Positions 33,624 through 42,035 are shown, numbered from the stretch's first letter. The stretch: DNA of 64,000 bases from Streptomyces sp. DSM 15324 (GCF_001514285.1 NZ_KQ949027.1:519981-583980), one strand, 5' to 3'. The notes: generated by a model not told the origin, from the letters alone. Numbers and translations: made by a program.

Positions 33624-34516
33624 TAGGAGAGTGTCAGGTCCGTCGTGATGGTTTCCCAGAGGGCGTTGAACCACTTCTGGGATTCCTCGACGAACGCGGT
33701 GTCGCGCGGACCGGCCGAGGACTGGAAGGAGAACAGCAGCGACTCCGTGCCGAGGACGTCGTACATGTCGAGCGGTCCGGTGTCGGTGTCCTCCGCCCGG
33801 CGCTCGACCATGTAGTACGCCATCAGCGCCTCCGTGCCGTTGAGCAGGTACAGCTTCACGGGCGGGGTGAACGGCAGGGCGCGGAAGGTGATGTCGACGT
33901 CGATGCCGTGGGAGCGCAGGGTCTGGAGGTTGTGGCGCAGGACGTGGCCCTGGGCGTTGCGCATGGCCAGCCAGCGCTGGTGGACCGGGTCGTCGTCGCT
34001 GCGGCCCTCCACCGGGACGGGAAAGGCCAGATTGATGCGGCGGGAGGGCAGGAGGATCCGGACGTCGATCTTCCGGGGGTGCAGCACGCCCGCGTGGATG
34101 AGGCGCAGGGGCTCGCCCAGGGCGGGGATCAGGCTCTCGGCCGTCAGGCAGGCCGCGTCGATGCGGACGTGCGGGGCGGAGAACGCCTCGATGAGGCGGG
34201 GGGCGAGGCCGACCATGGTGCGCTGGGGCTCGTCGTGACCGGGCGCGGGCGGTTCGGCGATCCGCGGCGGGCTGCCCTTGCTGACGTGGGTGAGGAGGCC
34301 GTCGAGCTGGAGTTCGCGCAGGGCCTGGCGTACGGCGCCGCGCTCCACCCCGAACTCGTCGGCGAGTTCGGCCTGGGTGGGCAGGCGGTCGCCGGCCTTG
34401 AGTTCACCGGAGCGGATGCGCCGCCGCAGGACGTCGGCGATCTCCCTGGGCGACCTTCTGCTGCCGTTCACTGCCGTGTTCACTGCCGTGTTCTCCGCCA
34501 CGTTCTCCTGGGTCAC
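33623..34516 (-). CDS. devA: DevA, GntR developmental regulator
   Basis: About 297 residues; the GTG at 34516 or nearby GTGs are possible starts, since no strong ribosome site decides. A GntR winged helix (DRLPTQAELADEFGVERGAV RQALRELQ, in two pieces) and a C-terminal domain ending KLYLLNGTEALMAYY... WFNALWETI. In S. coelicolor devA (SCO4190) is needed for proper aerial hyphae and devB is cotranscribed. The adjoining promoter has three GAGTTGG half-sites. Paralogues: 31645 gene and devE. Confidence 0.85.
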   Translation of the reverse strand: MTQENVAENTAVNTAVNGSRRSPREIADVLRRRIRSGELKAGDRLPTQAELADEFGVERGAVRQALRELQLDGLLTHVSKGSPPRIAEPPAPGHDEPQRTMVGLAPRLIEAFSAPHVRIDAACLTAESLIPALGEPLRLIHAGVLHPRKIDVRILLPSRRINLAFPVPVEGRSDDDPVHQRWLAMRNAQGHVLRHNLQTLRSHGIDVDITFRALPFTPPVKLYLLNGTEALMAYYMVERRAEDTDTGPLDMYDVLGTESLLFSFQSSAGPRDTAFVEESQKWFNALWETITTDLTLS

Positions 34517-34574
34517 GACCAAACGCTACAACTTAGATCCATCTATGGGGAGTTGCCTGGAAGTTGTTTAGGAG

Positions 34575-34630
34575 TTGGTACCAAGTGGGGACAACAAATT
34601 TAGAGTTGGTTGCCAACTCGATCGAGTTGG
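34575..34630. promoter_or_regulatory. devA operator array
   Basis: TTGGTACCAA (34575-34584) is a perfect palindrome. GAGTTGG-TTG-CCAACTC (34603-34619) and CCAACTCGATCGAGTTGG (34613-34630) are overlapping perfect palindromes, so GAGTTGG occurs three times in alternating orientation. They lie between devA and the divergent small membrane-protein gene and match the devE site. Confidence 0.8.
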
Positions 34631-34649
34631 CGAAGAAGGGGGGAACGCC

Positions 34650-34844
34650 ATGCCTGTCCTCACCCTCGTCTCCGCCGCCTTCGTCGTCGGCGTCGAGCAG
34701 GCCATCCAGTGGAAGTACGGCACCACCGGCGCCGTGGGACTGCTGCTGCTCAGCGTCGGGATCAAGGTCAGGAGCCCGGCCCTCAGCTCGGTCGGCGCAG
34801 TGGTCCTCGCCCTCGTGGCCACCGGACCCGCCGTCAGCTCGTGA
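34650..34844 (+). CDS. Small membrane protein paired with devA
   Basis: A 64-residue protein from ATG 34650, with GAAGAAGGGGGG upstream. Two or three hydrophobic segments (LTLVSAAFVVGVEQAIQ, TGAVGLLLLSVGIKV, SVGAVVLALVATG). Divergent from devA across the operator array and similar in layout to the 60-residue protein at 32689. S. coelicolor has a small gene at this place between devA and devE. No function is known. Confidence 0.75.
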   Translation: MPVLTLVSAAFVVGVEQAIQWKYGTTGAVGLLLLSVGIKVRSPALSSVGAVVLALVATGPAVSS

Positions 34845-35742
34845 GCAGCAGCTCCGAGCTGATCGTCTCCCAGAGCGCGTCGAACCACAGCTGGGACTGT
34901 TCCACGAACGCCGAGTCGCGCGGCCCGGAGCCCTGTTCGAAGGCGAACAGCACCGACCGCGTGCCCTCGGCGTCGTACAACTCCAGGTTCTCCTGGTCGA
35001 TCGTCTCCTCGCGCAGCCGCACCGTGTAGTACGCGAACAGCGCGTCCGTGCCGTTGAGCAGGTACAGCTTCACGGGCGGGGTGAACGGCAGCGCGCGGAA
35101 GGTGACGCTGACATCGATGCCGTGCGTGGAGCGCAGGCTCAGCAGATTGTGCCGCAGCACCTGCCCCTGCGCGTTGCGGTGGGCCAGCCAGTGCCGCTGG
35201 AGCCGCTCGGTGGCAGAGGTGTCCACCGCCGCGGGGAACGCCAGGTCGATGTTCCGGGAGGGCAGCAGGACCCGGACGTCGATCTTGGCCGGTTTCAGCT
35301 GTCCGGCGTGGATCCGGCGCAGCGGCTCGCCGATCGCCGCCGTCAGTGAGACCGCCGTGAGGCAGAGGGCGTCGACCTGGACATGCTGGGCCGCGAAGGC
35401 CTCGGTCATCCGCGGGGGCAGACCCACCATGGACGGCTGCGGGACCGCCTGCGGACCCATCGGCGGGCCGGCCGCGCCCGGCGGCGGGGCGACCGTGGCC
35501 GGGCTTCCCTTGGAGACGTTGGTGAGCAGGTGCTCCGACTGCAGAATGCGCAGCGCCTGGCGTACGGCCCCCCGCTCCACCCCGAACTCGTCCGCCAACC
35601 TGGCCTGCGTGGGCATGCGTTCGCCCGGCCGCAGCACTCCGGTCCTGATCCGGGTGCGCAGCTCGTCGGCCACCTCGCGGTGCGAGGGCTGGGGCCGCCC
35701 CGCTCTCCCCTGTCGGTTGACGGGGGCATGTTCCGGCTCCAC
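34834..35742 (-). CDS. devE: DevE, GntR regulator
   Basis: About 302 residues from GTG 35742 (the frame stays open to a TTG at 35757). GntR winged helix ERMPTQARLADEFGVERGAV RQALRILQ (two pieces), almost identical to that of devA, and the shared C-terminal effector domain (KLYLLNGTDALFAYY, WFDALWETI). devE is the described devA paralogue (SCO4188) in S. coelicolor. Its operator at 35827-35847 has the same core as devA's. Its stop overlaps the end of the small membrane-protein gene by 11 bases, convergently. Confidence 0.83.
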   Translation of the reverse strand: MEPEHAPVNRQGRAGRPQPSHREVADELRTRIRTGVLRPGERMPTQARLADEFGVERGAVRQALRILQSEHLLTNVSKGSPATVAPPPGAAGPPMGPQAVPQPSMVGLPPRMTEAFAAQHVQVDALCLTAVSLTAAIGEPLRRIHAGQLKPAKIDVRVLLPSRNIDLAFPAAVDTSATERLQRHWLAHRNAQGQVLRHNLLSLRSTHGIDVSVTFRALPFTPPVKLYLLNGTDALFAYYTVRLREETIDQENLELYDAEGTRSVLFAFEQGSGPRDSAFVEQSQLWFDALWETISSELLLTS

Positions 35743-35826
35743 GAAGGAACAGTACAACTTCCCGCCATCTTGTGGCAGTTCTCAGAGAGATGGTTATAGG
35801 ACGCTTCCAAGCGGACATAAGTACAG

Positions 35827-35847
35827 TGAAGTTGGCAGCCAACTTCA
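35827..35847. promoter_or_regulatory. devE operator
   Basis: TGAAGTTGG (35827-35835), CAG, CCAACTTCA (35839-35847): perfect 9-bp arms. The core AGTTGG-N3-CCAACT is the same as in the devA operator, fitting the near-identical winged helices. It is about 85 bases upstream of the devE start. Confidence 0.8.
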
Positions 35848-35930
35848 ACAACATGGTCAAACTTCCGGACGGTTGGCCGGTCGGACTCCCATCCGGAGGG
35901 GAGCCGGGAGCCCGCGAAGCCGACACCTGA

Positions 35931-35991
35931 GCACAGCCACAACTTCAGAACGCCGCACAGCCACAACTTCAGATCGCCGCACAGCCACAAC
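35931..35991. repeat. 24-nt tandem repeat, 2.5 copies
   Basis: GCACAGCCACAACTTCAGAA-CGCC begins at 35931, again at 35955 (one mismatch) and partly at 35979. It lies in the spacer between devE and the acetyltransferase gene, contains AACTTC half-sites as in the devE operator, and codes for nothing evident. Confidence 0.75.
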
Positions 35992-36046
35992 CGAACAGCT
36001 ACGGATGCACCACCACCTTCCCCGCCGCCGGACGTCGAAAGGAGCG

Positions 36047-37288
36047 TCAGAACAGGTCCGGGCACCACGGTCGCCCGGACGTACGCAGCAGGGCGTCGGC
36101 CCCCCGGGCGGCGCCCGCTCGTTCTTCCCGGAGCCGGCCCAGCGCCGCGAGTCGTACCGCCGACTCGTCACCGAGCCACAGGGACGCCAGCTCGGCCACG
36201 TCCAGCGTGAGATCGGCGTCGCGGGTCGTCCGCGCGCAGGAGGCGCCGTCGGGGGCCGCGTCCAGCAGGAAGCGGCCCCCGGCCGGGCCGGACCCGTCGA
36301 CCACCTCCAGGACCAGGGCGCCCGCCGTGTCGTACGACCGTGCCGCCAGGGCCTCCGCGACGTCCAGGAGCCGCACCCACAGCCAGTCCGCCTGGGTGGT
36401 GACGCTCGCCGCCCGCGGGTCGGGCAGCAGCAGGGGGAGCACGTCGTCCGGGGAGCGCCAGCCCGACTTCACCCGGGTGATCCAGTCGACGGAGCACAGG
36501 TAGTGCCACAGGGCACGGGCGGCGGCCGGGGTCACCGAGAGCAGCCAGTTCACCGAGGCCGTGTTCCGCGGCTGCTTGGCGTCCGTCCAGTGGTCGTCCG
36601 CCCGGTACGACACCAGCCCCTCGACCTCGCCGTCCGCCGAGCGGTACACCGCGTAGAACGGCTCGGTCCAGCCGTCCTCGCCGTGCAGGTGGATCACCCC
36701 GGTGTTCATGTCCCACCAGTGCTCGTGGCGGCTGACGGCACCCGGCTGACCGCGGCGCAGTCGCTCGTGCAGGACGGGCCCGAGCTTGCGGACCTCCGCG
36801 CCGTCCACCAGGTCGATACGGCCGCCGGCCAGCGGGACCGGGTGGCGGGGGTCGAAGCCGGCCCTTGGTACGTCGATCGTCCACTCGGTCATGGTGGTGG
36901 CGGGGCCGAAGCCGTACCGGCCGTAGATGCGGTACTCGGCGGCGATGAGGGTCGCCACGACGTCCCCGCGGTCCTTCGCGGCCGCGAGGTCGTCGGCCAT
37001 CAGCCGCGTGAGGAGGCCCTGGCGGCGGTGGGTCGGCAGGACGGCGACGTTGGAGATGGCGTCCGCGGCGACGAGCGCGCCGCCCGGGACGGTGAGTTCC
37101 TGCGGGAAGGAACGGAAGGTGGCCACACAGGTGTCGGCGTCGAAGGCGCCGGTCAGCCGCGAGTCACCGAGCGTGGCCCGCCGGGCGGCGACGGCCTGTT
37201 CGGTGACGGCCGGGGGACGCAGGAAGCCCGTGTTCAGGGCGCGCATCCAGGCGGGGAGTTCGTGGTCGGCGAGAGGGCGGACGTCCAT
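36047..37288 (-). CDS. Eis-family GNAT acetyltransferase
   Basis: A 413-residue protein built like Eis: GNAT domain 1 with the acetyl-CoA loop RRQGLLTRLM at about 87-96, the active-site Tyr segment IYGRYGFG, a second GNAT-like domain, and a C-terminal SCP2-like domain ending in Phe (CPDLF), whose free carboxylate is catalytic in Eis. Eis proteins multi-acetylate aminoglycosides and lysines. The native substrate is unknown. Confidence 0.87.
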   Translation of the reverse strand: MDVRPLADHELPAWMRALNTGFLRPPAVTEQAVAARRATLGDSRLTGAFDADTCVATFRSFPQELTVPGGALVAADAISNVAVLPTHRRQGLLTRLMADDLAAAKDRGDVVATLIAAEYRIYGRYGFGPATTMTEWTIDVPRAGFDPRHPVPLAGGRIDLVDGAEVRKLGPVLHERLRRGQPGAVSRHEHWWDMNTGVIHLHGEDGWTEPFYAVYRSADGEVEGLVSYRADDHWTDAKQPRNTASVNWLLSVTPAAARALWHYLCSVDWITRVKSGWRSPDDVLPLLLPDPRAASVTTQADWLWVRLLDVAEALAARSYDTAGALVLEVVDGSGPAGGRFLLDAAPDGASCARTTRDADLTLDVAELASLWLGDESAVRLAALGRLREERAGAARGADALLRTSGRPWCPDLF

Positions 37289-37469
37289 GGGGCCACGGTA
37301 GGCAGGGCGGGAGCGGGTGTCGCCAGATTTTCACCCCTCCGCCCTCTGCCCGCACTTTCTGCCCTCCGACCGCCGCCGGGAGGGGCACGCCCCGTGGGAC
37401 CGGGGCGCGTGGCTGGACGCCCAGGAGGTCATCAGCCCGGCGAGGCATCTGTCCGATGAGGTCTGCCAC

Positions 37470-37793
37470 CGGTCGGCCCCCCGGCGAGCCCATCCGCCCC
37501 CGCGAGGTCGGCCGCCCTGGCGAGGCCCATCCGCCTGACGAGACCACACGCCCACGAAGCCGTCCGCCCGGCAAGGCCAGCCGCCCCGCGAGCCGATCCG
37601 CCCGCGAGCCGATCCGCCCGGCGAAACCACCCGCCCGCCGAAGCCACCCGCCCGCCGAAACCACCCGCCCGGCGAGACCACCCGCCCGGAGAGGCCTATC
37701 CGCCCGTGAGGCAGCTGGCCAGCGAGGCCATCCCCACGCAAGGCCACCGCCCGGGGAGGCCAGCCGCGCGGCGAGGCCCACCCGCCCGCGATG
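37470..37793. repeat. Degenerate 15-18-nt minisatellite
   Basis: About 320 bases of imperfect repeats of the type GGCGAGACCACCCGCCCG, including two adjacent GCGAGCCGATCCGCCC units near 37590-37620. Open frames run through on both strands because the repeat has no stops, but they have no natural composition. It lies between rsiG and the acetyltransferase gene and ends at the rsiG stop. Confidence 0.8.
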
Positions 37794-38360
37794 TCACACC
37801 AACAGGTCGTCCACCTGGGCCTCGCCCTCGCGGTAGCGGCGGGTGATTTCCGCTCCGCAGTCGTCGGCGGTGCGCTGGAGGTGTTGGCGGCGGCGGGAGA
37901 CCTGCTGTTCGTAGCCGACCAGTCGGGCCATCGCCGCGTGCAGCTCCGGGTCGGTGCGGGCGTCGAGGTCGGAGAGCTCGACGTCGGCGAGCATGTCGGC
38001 GGCGAGGCGGCCGTACTCCTCGCTGTGCGGGGTGCCCAGGGTGACGTGCCGCGCCGAGGAGCGGTGGCGGGCAGGGGCGTCGGTGAGGATCTCCGGGAGG
38101 CGTTCGACGACCGACGCGGCGCCCGACGGGGAACGGCGGGCCAGCTCCGCGCGCAGGATGTCGATCCGGCCCTGCAACAATCGTCGTACGTAGCTCAGGT
38201 CCGCCTCGTCGCGCTGGGCGCCCTGGCGCAGGGTGCGCAGCTCGGGCAGGCTGAGCCGGGCCAGCTCGGGCCCCGGAGGTTCCGCGGGCGGCCCGGTGCT
38301 CTCGCCGCGCTGGGCGGGCGGCCGGTGTGTCTCCAGCCGCTCGGTACTCGGTGTGCTCAT
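37794..38360 (-). CDS. rsiG: RsiG, c-di-GMP-responsive anti-sigma-WhiG factor
   Basis: A 188-residue helical protein. The two c-di-GMP motifs E(x3)S(x2)R(x3)Q(x3)D that define RsiG are both exact: EADLSYVRRLLQGRID in the first coiled-coil helix and EQQVSRRRQHLQRTAD in the second. In S. venezuelae RsiG with c-di-GMP binds and silences the sporulation sigma factor WhiG. A conserved segment SARHVTLGTPHSEEYGRLAA lies between the helices. The start ATG 38360 fits the family. Confidence 0.93.
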   Translation of the reverse strand: MSTPSTERLETHRPPAQRGESTGPPAEPPGPELARLSLPELRTLRQGAQRDEADLSYVRRLLQGRIDILRAELARRSPSGAASVVERLPEILTDAPARHRSSARHVTLGTPHSEEYGRLAADMLADVELSDLDARTDPELHAAMARLVGYEQQVSRRRQHLQRTADDCGAEITRRYREGEAQVDDLLV

Positions 38361-38521
38361 GTCCCTCTACCGTCCCCTCGACCGGCGTGTGGTGGAAAGC
38401 ATCGTGCCACCCCAAGTCGCCGCGAGGTGACCGAGTCCCCCCGAACGGCCCCAGACAGGGCCTAAAGGATCAAAATTGGGCCCTCCGCGAGTCCGTGCGG
38501 GGCACCCGGCATGATGTCCGC

Positions 38522-38947
38522 ATGCGAGCTGTGGTGCAGAGGGTGGACGGCGCGAGTGTGGTCGTGGACGGCGAGACGGTCGGGGAGATCGTCGGCGAGG
38601 GCCTGTGCGTGCTGGTGGGGGTGACGCACGAGGACACCAAGGAGAAGGCGGCCCAGCTCGCCCGCAAACTGTGGTCGGTGCGGATGCTGCACGAGGAGAA
38701 GTCGTGCAGTGACATCGACGCCCCGCTGCTGGTGATCAGCCAGTTCACCCTGTACGGCGACGCGCGCAAGGGACGGCGGCCCACCTGGAACGCCGCCGCG
38801 CCGGGGCCCGTCGCCGAGCCCCTGGTCGAGGAGGTCGTGGCGCAGCTGCGGGCGCTGGGGGCCACCGTCGCGACCGGCAGGTTCGGGGCGCGGATGCGGG
38901 TGTCGCTGACGAACGACGGCCCCTTCACCGTGCTCCTGGAGATCTGA
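38522..38947 (+). CDS. dtd: D-aminoacyl-tRNA deacylase
   Basis: A 141-residue enzyme that removes D-amino acids (and Gly) from mischarged tRNAs. The start MRAVVQRVDGASVVVDGE, the SQFTLYGD motif (about 79-86) and the C-terminal TNDGPFTV cross-subunit motif (NxGPxT) are typical. Divergent from rsiG. Confidence 0.96.
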   Translation: MRAVVQRVDGASVVVDGETVGEIVGEGLCVLVGVTHEDTKEKAAQLARKLWSVRMLHEEKSCSDIDAPLLVISQFTLYGDARKGRRPTWNAAAPGPVAEPLVEEVVAQLRALGATVATGRFGARMRVSLTNDGPFTVLLEI

Positions 38948-38960
38948 GGCGTCGGCCCTC

Positions 38961-39926
38961 CTAGGGCTCGACCACCGTCTCCTGGGCCGCCGCCGTCGTA
39001 CCGGCCATCAGCGGGGCGTCCACGGGGACGTTCCGCTTCACCAGGGCCAGGGCCACGGGGCCCAGTTCGTGGTGGCGTACCGAGGTCGTGATGAAGCCGA
39101 TCTTGCGGCCGTCGGGGGCCTCGTCGGCGACCCGCAGCTCCGTGCCGTGGGGCGGCAGGTGGACCTCGCTGCCGTCGAGGTGCAGGAAGACCAGGCGGCG
39201 GGGCGGCTTGCCCAGGTTCTGGACGCGGGCGACCGTCTCCTGGCCGCGGTAGCAGCCCTTCTGGAGGTGGACCGCGGTGCCGATCCAGCCCAGCTCGTGC
39301 GGGATGGTGCGGTGGTCGGTCTCGAAGCCGACGCGGGGGCGGTACTGCTCGACGCGCAGCGCCTCATGGGCGAGGATCCCGGCCGCGGGGCCCGTCTTGT
39401 CGGCGTACGACTCCAGGTCCGCGCGCGGGAGGAAGAGATCCCGGCCGTACGGGGTCTCGCGGACGACGACACCCTCCGGCACCTCGGCGATGGAGCCGGC
39501 GGGGAGGTACACGACGGCCGTGTCGGCGGTGCGGTCGGCGACCTCGACCCGGTAGAAGAACTTCATCGACTCCAGGTAGGCGAGGAGCGCCTCCTGGGTG
39601 CCGGGTTCGACGTGGGCCCAGACCGTGGTGCCGTCGTCGACGAGGTAGAGCGCGTGCTCGATGTGGCCGTGCGCGGAGAGGATCAGGGCCTCGGCGGCCT
39701 CGCCGGCCGGGAGGTCGCTGACGTGCTGGGTGAGCAGCAGGTGCAGCCAGCTCAGACGGTCCTCACCGGTGACGGTGACGACCCCGCGGTGCGAGAGGTC
39801 GACGAAACCGGTGCCGTCGGCGAGGGCGCGCTGCTCACGGAACAGGTCGCCGTAGTGGGCGGCGACACCTTCGTCCACGCCCTCGGCGGGGACGGCGCCG
39901 GGCAGGGACAGCAGAGGGCTCTTCAT
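38961..39926 (-). CDS. ygfZ: Folate-binding YgfZ protein
   Basis: A 321-residue GcvT-like protein with the YgfZ signature KGCYRGQETVAR around residues 225-236. YgfZ uses tetrahydrofolate to support repair or maturation of certain Fe-S enzymes. It is divergent from nur's neighbour layout: nur follows upstream on the same strand with a 9-base gap, so the two may be cotranscribed. Convergent with dtd. Confidence 0.93.
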   Translation of the reverse strand: MKSPLLSLPGAVPAEGVDEGVAAHYGDLFREQRALADGTGFVDLSHRGVVTVTGEDRLSWLHLLLTQHVSDLPAGEAAEALILSAHGHIEHALYLVDDGTTVWAHVEPGTQEALLAYLESMKFFYRVEVADRTADTAVVYLPAGSIAEVPEGVVVRETPYGRDLFLPRADLESYADKTGPAAGILAHEALRVEQYRPRVGFETDHRTIPHELGWIGTAVHLQKGCYRGQETVARVQNLGKPPRRLVFLHLDGSEVHLPPHGTELRVADEAPDGRKIGFITTSVRHHELGPVALALVKRNVPVDAPLMAGTTAAAQETVVEP

Positions 39927-39935
39927 GTGCCAAGC

Positions 39936-40403
39936 CTACGACTCGGTAATGGAACTCCTGGCAGCCGAACGTCCGTCCGCCACGGCCTTCGACGTGCAGT
40001 CCCGGCACCTGCCGAAGATCGCGAAGTGCTTCATGTCCGTCTCGAAGCCGAAGCTCTCCCGCAGCTTGGCGGTGAACTCGGCGGCCACCTGCACATCCGC
40101 CTCGATCACGTTCTCGCAGTCCCGGCAGACCAGGTGGATGTGGTGGTGCCGGTCGGCGAGGTGGTACGTCGGCGCGCCGTGCCCCAGATGGGCGTGGCTG
40201 ACCAGGCCCAGCTCCTCCAGGAGCTCCAGGGTCCGGTAGACGGTGGAAATGTTGACCCCCGACGCCGTCCTCTTCACTTCCGTGAGGATGTCGTCGGGGG
40301 TCGCGTGCTCCAGGGTGTCCACGGCTTCCAGCACGAGTTGCCGCTGCGGCGTCAGCCGGTAGCCGCGCTGCCTGAGGTCGCTCTTCCAGTCGGTGCTCAC
40401 CAC
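39936..40403 (-). CDS. nur: Nur, nickel-responsive Fur-family repressor
   Basis: A 155-residue regulator nearly identical to S. coelicolor Nur, starting MVSTDWKSDLRQRGYRLTPQ. All ligands of the two metal sites are present: H33, H86, H88, H90 (M-site) and H70, H72, H126 (nickel site). The winged helix includes NISTVYRTLELLEE. With nickel, Nur represses nickel uptake and the iron superoxide dismutase gene. The GTG start gives ligand numbering that matches the known structure exactly. Confidence 0.96.
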   Translation of the reverse strand: MVSTDWKSDLRQRGYRLTPQRQLVLEAVDTLEHATPDDILTEVKRTASGVNISTVYRTLELLEELGLVSHAHLGHGAPTYHLADRHHHIHLVCRDCENVIEADVQVAAEFTAKLRESFGFETDMKHFAIFGRCRDCTSKAVADGRSAARSSITES

Positions 40404-40554
40404 ACTCCCCAGTTTAGGCCGGGTTCATCCTGATCACGGCTCAGCCGGCAGAACCCCCCGGTGTCCGAGGACGTGACCCCGCCCGCGTACTGGACGTATG
40501 GCCCTGCCCGCCGGAGCGCGTTCGGTTGCAGGACGCTGTGTCGGGGCGGAAGAC

Positions 40555-41130
40555 CTACTTGAAGAACGCGATGCCGTCGTCCGGCATGTCGTCGGGGAGG
40601 GCCTTGGCCCAGCGCTCGACGTCCTCGGGCGTGACGACCTTCTTCAGGTGGGCCGACATGTAGGGGCGCAGTTCGACCTCGGGGGTCTGCTTCTCCCCGA
40701 CCCACATCAGGTCGCTCTTGACGTAGCCGTAGAGCCGCTTGCCGCCGGTGTAGGGGCGGGAGGCGGCCGTGCGGGCGACGGCGTCCGTGAACAGGTCGAT
40801 CTGCGGCTTCTTGTCGGCCATCTCGCCGTACCAGATCTCGATGACGCCGTCGTCGCGGGTCATCGTCACCTCGACCTTGCGGGAGCCGTCGATACGCCAG
40901 AAGCCGGACTCGGACTCCAGGGGACGGACCTTGTTGCCGTCGCTGTCCAGGACCCAGGTGTGGGACCGGTACTCCAGGAAGTCACGGCCGTCGTGGCCGA
41001 AGGTGACCTCCTGGCCGAAGTTGCACTTCTCCGCACCCGGGAAGTCGTGCACCCCGGCGCCCGCCCAGGTGCCCAGCAGGAAGGCGAGGGGGACGAGGTC
41101 CTTGTGGAGGTCGGACGGGATCTCGATCAT
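40555..41130 (-). CDS. Nitrobindin-like heme-binding beta-barrel protein
   Basis: A 191-residue member of the nitrobindin/FABP-like family: LLGTWAGAGVHDFPG near the start is the GxWxGxG signature, and the C-terminal part forms the beta-barrel. Nitrobindins bind ferric heme and react with NO and peroxynitrite. It lies 25 bases after the stop of the 32-residue membrane peptide gene, on the same strand. Confidence 0.88.
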   Translation of the reverse strand: MIEIPSDLHKDLVPLAFLLGTWAGAGVHDFPGAEKCNFGQEVTFGHDGRDFLEYRSHTWVLDSDGNKVRPLESESGFWRIDGSRKVEVTMTRDDGVIEIWYGEMADKKPQIDLFTDAVARTAASRPYTGGKRLYGYVKSDLMWVGEKQTPEVELRPYMSAHLKKVVTPEDVERWAKALPDDMPDDGIAFFK

Positions 41131-41155
41131 GGTTGGCAGTTCCTGGATCGGTGGG

Positions 41156-41254
41156 TCAGCGCTGGCCCTGGTACAGCTTCTTCACGGTCAGGGCGGCGAA
41201 GGCGAGGACACCGACGCAGACCAGGACCAGCAGGGTTTCGAAGAAGATCTCCAC
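41156..41254 (-). CDS. 32-residue membrane microprotein
   Basis: MEIFFETLLVLVCVGVLAFA followed by ALTVKKLYQGQR: one membrane helix and a basic tail facing the cytoplasm. The GTG at 41254 has AGGAG at ideal spacing (complement of 41261-41265). It is upstream of, and probably cotranscribed with, the nitrobindin-like gene. Similar short proteins occur at this place in other streptomycetes, as far as I recall. Confidence 0.7.
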   Translation of the reverse strand: MEIFFETLLVLVCVGVLAFAALTVKKLYQGQR

Positions 41255-41364
41255 GGGGTGCTCCTCGGATGAGCGTGGTTGTTCCGTACGTACACAGGGC
41301 CGGCCCCCAGCTTACGCGGCCGGGGACCGGCCCCCTGTGCGAGGGAGCTGATTACGATGCGGCC

Positions 41365-41727
41365 ATGGCGAAGAAGCTCGTGATCAAGGTGACCGCCGGG
41401 GCCGACGCCCCCGAGCGGTGCTCGCAGGCGTTCACGGTCGCGGCGGTGGCCGTGGCCAGCGGGGTCGAGGTGTCGCTGTGGCTGACCGGGGAGTCCGCGT
41501 GGTTCGCGCTGCCGGGCCGGGCCGCGGAATTCGAGCTGCCGCACTCCGCCGCGCTGCCGGATCTCCTGGAGTCCGTCCTGGCCGGCGGGCGGCTCACGCT
41601 CTGCACGCAGTGCGCGGCCCGGCGGGACATCACGGAGAAGGACGTCATCGAGGGCGTACGGATCGCGGGTGCGCAGGTGTTCGTGCAGGAGGCCCTGGCC
41701 GACGGCGCCCAGGCCCTCGTCTACTGA
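41365..41727 (+). CDS. DsrE-family protein
   Basis: A 120-residue DsrE/F-like protein: MAKKLVIKVTAGADAPERCS start and the TLCTQCAARRDIT segment with two Cys around 82-85. DsrE-type proteins carry persulfide sulfur or act as subunits in sulfur relay. Its closeness to sseA and the DUF1416 gene supports a sulfur role. Divergent from the microprotein gene. Confidence 0.88.
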   Translation: MAKKLVIKVTAGADAPERCSQAFTVAAVAVASGVEVSLWLTGESAWFALPGRAAEFELPHSAALPDLLESVLAGGRLTLCTQCAARRDITEKDVIEGVRIAGAQVFVQEALADGAQALVY

Positions 41728-41753
41728 CGGCTGAGGGCGGCGTCCCCCGACGG

Positions 41754-42014
41754 CTACGGGCGGCGCTTCCTGCCGTCCAGTTCGTCCCACCACTCGTCGG
41801 ACTCCGGGTCGCCGGAGGGGTCGTCCCACCAGCGGTCCTCCGGGCCGCGCCGGTTGGCGACCATCGCCGCGAGCGGCGGGATGACCATGGCGACCACGCA
41901 CATGCCGACCGCCACCGGCACGGACCAGATGCGCACAACGGCCCAGGCCAGGACGAACAGGCCGATGCAGGTGCCCATCATCGCGAAGTAGAGGTGGCGC
42001 CGGCGCGCGTACAT
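41754..42014 (-). CDS. DUF3099 membrane protein
   Basis: An 86-residue protein with two membrane helices (FAMMGTCIGLFVLAWAVVRI, VGMCVVAMVIPPLAAMVA) and an acidic Trp-rich tail (DRWWDDPSGDPESDEWWDEL). DUF3099 is an actinobacterial family of unknown function often next to sulfurtransferase genes. Convergent with the DsrE gene. Confidence 0.88.
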   Translation of the reverse strand: MYARRRHLYFAMMGTCIGLFVLAWAVVRIWSVPVAVGMCVVAMVIPPLAAMVANRRGPEDRWWDDPSGDPESDEWWDELDGRKRRP

Positions 42015-42035
42015 GCTTCCAGCGTAGGTCCGGGC

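Noticed and set aside
37470..37793. CRISPR-like array
   Set aside because: Units are adjacent, imperfect and 15-18 bases without unique spacers; no cas genes nearby.
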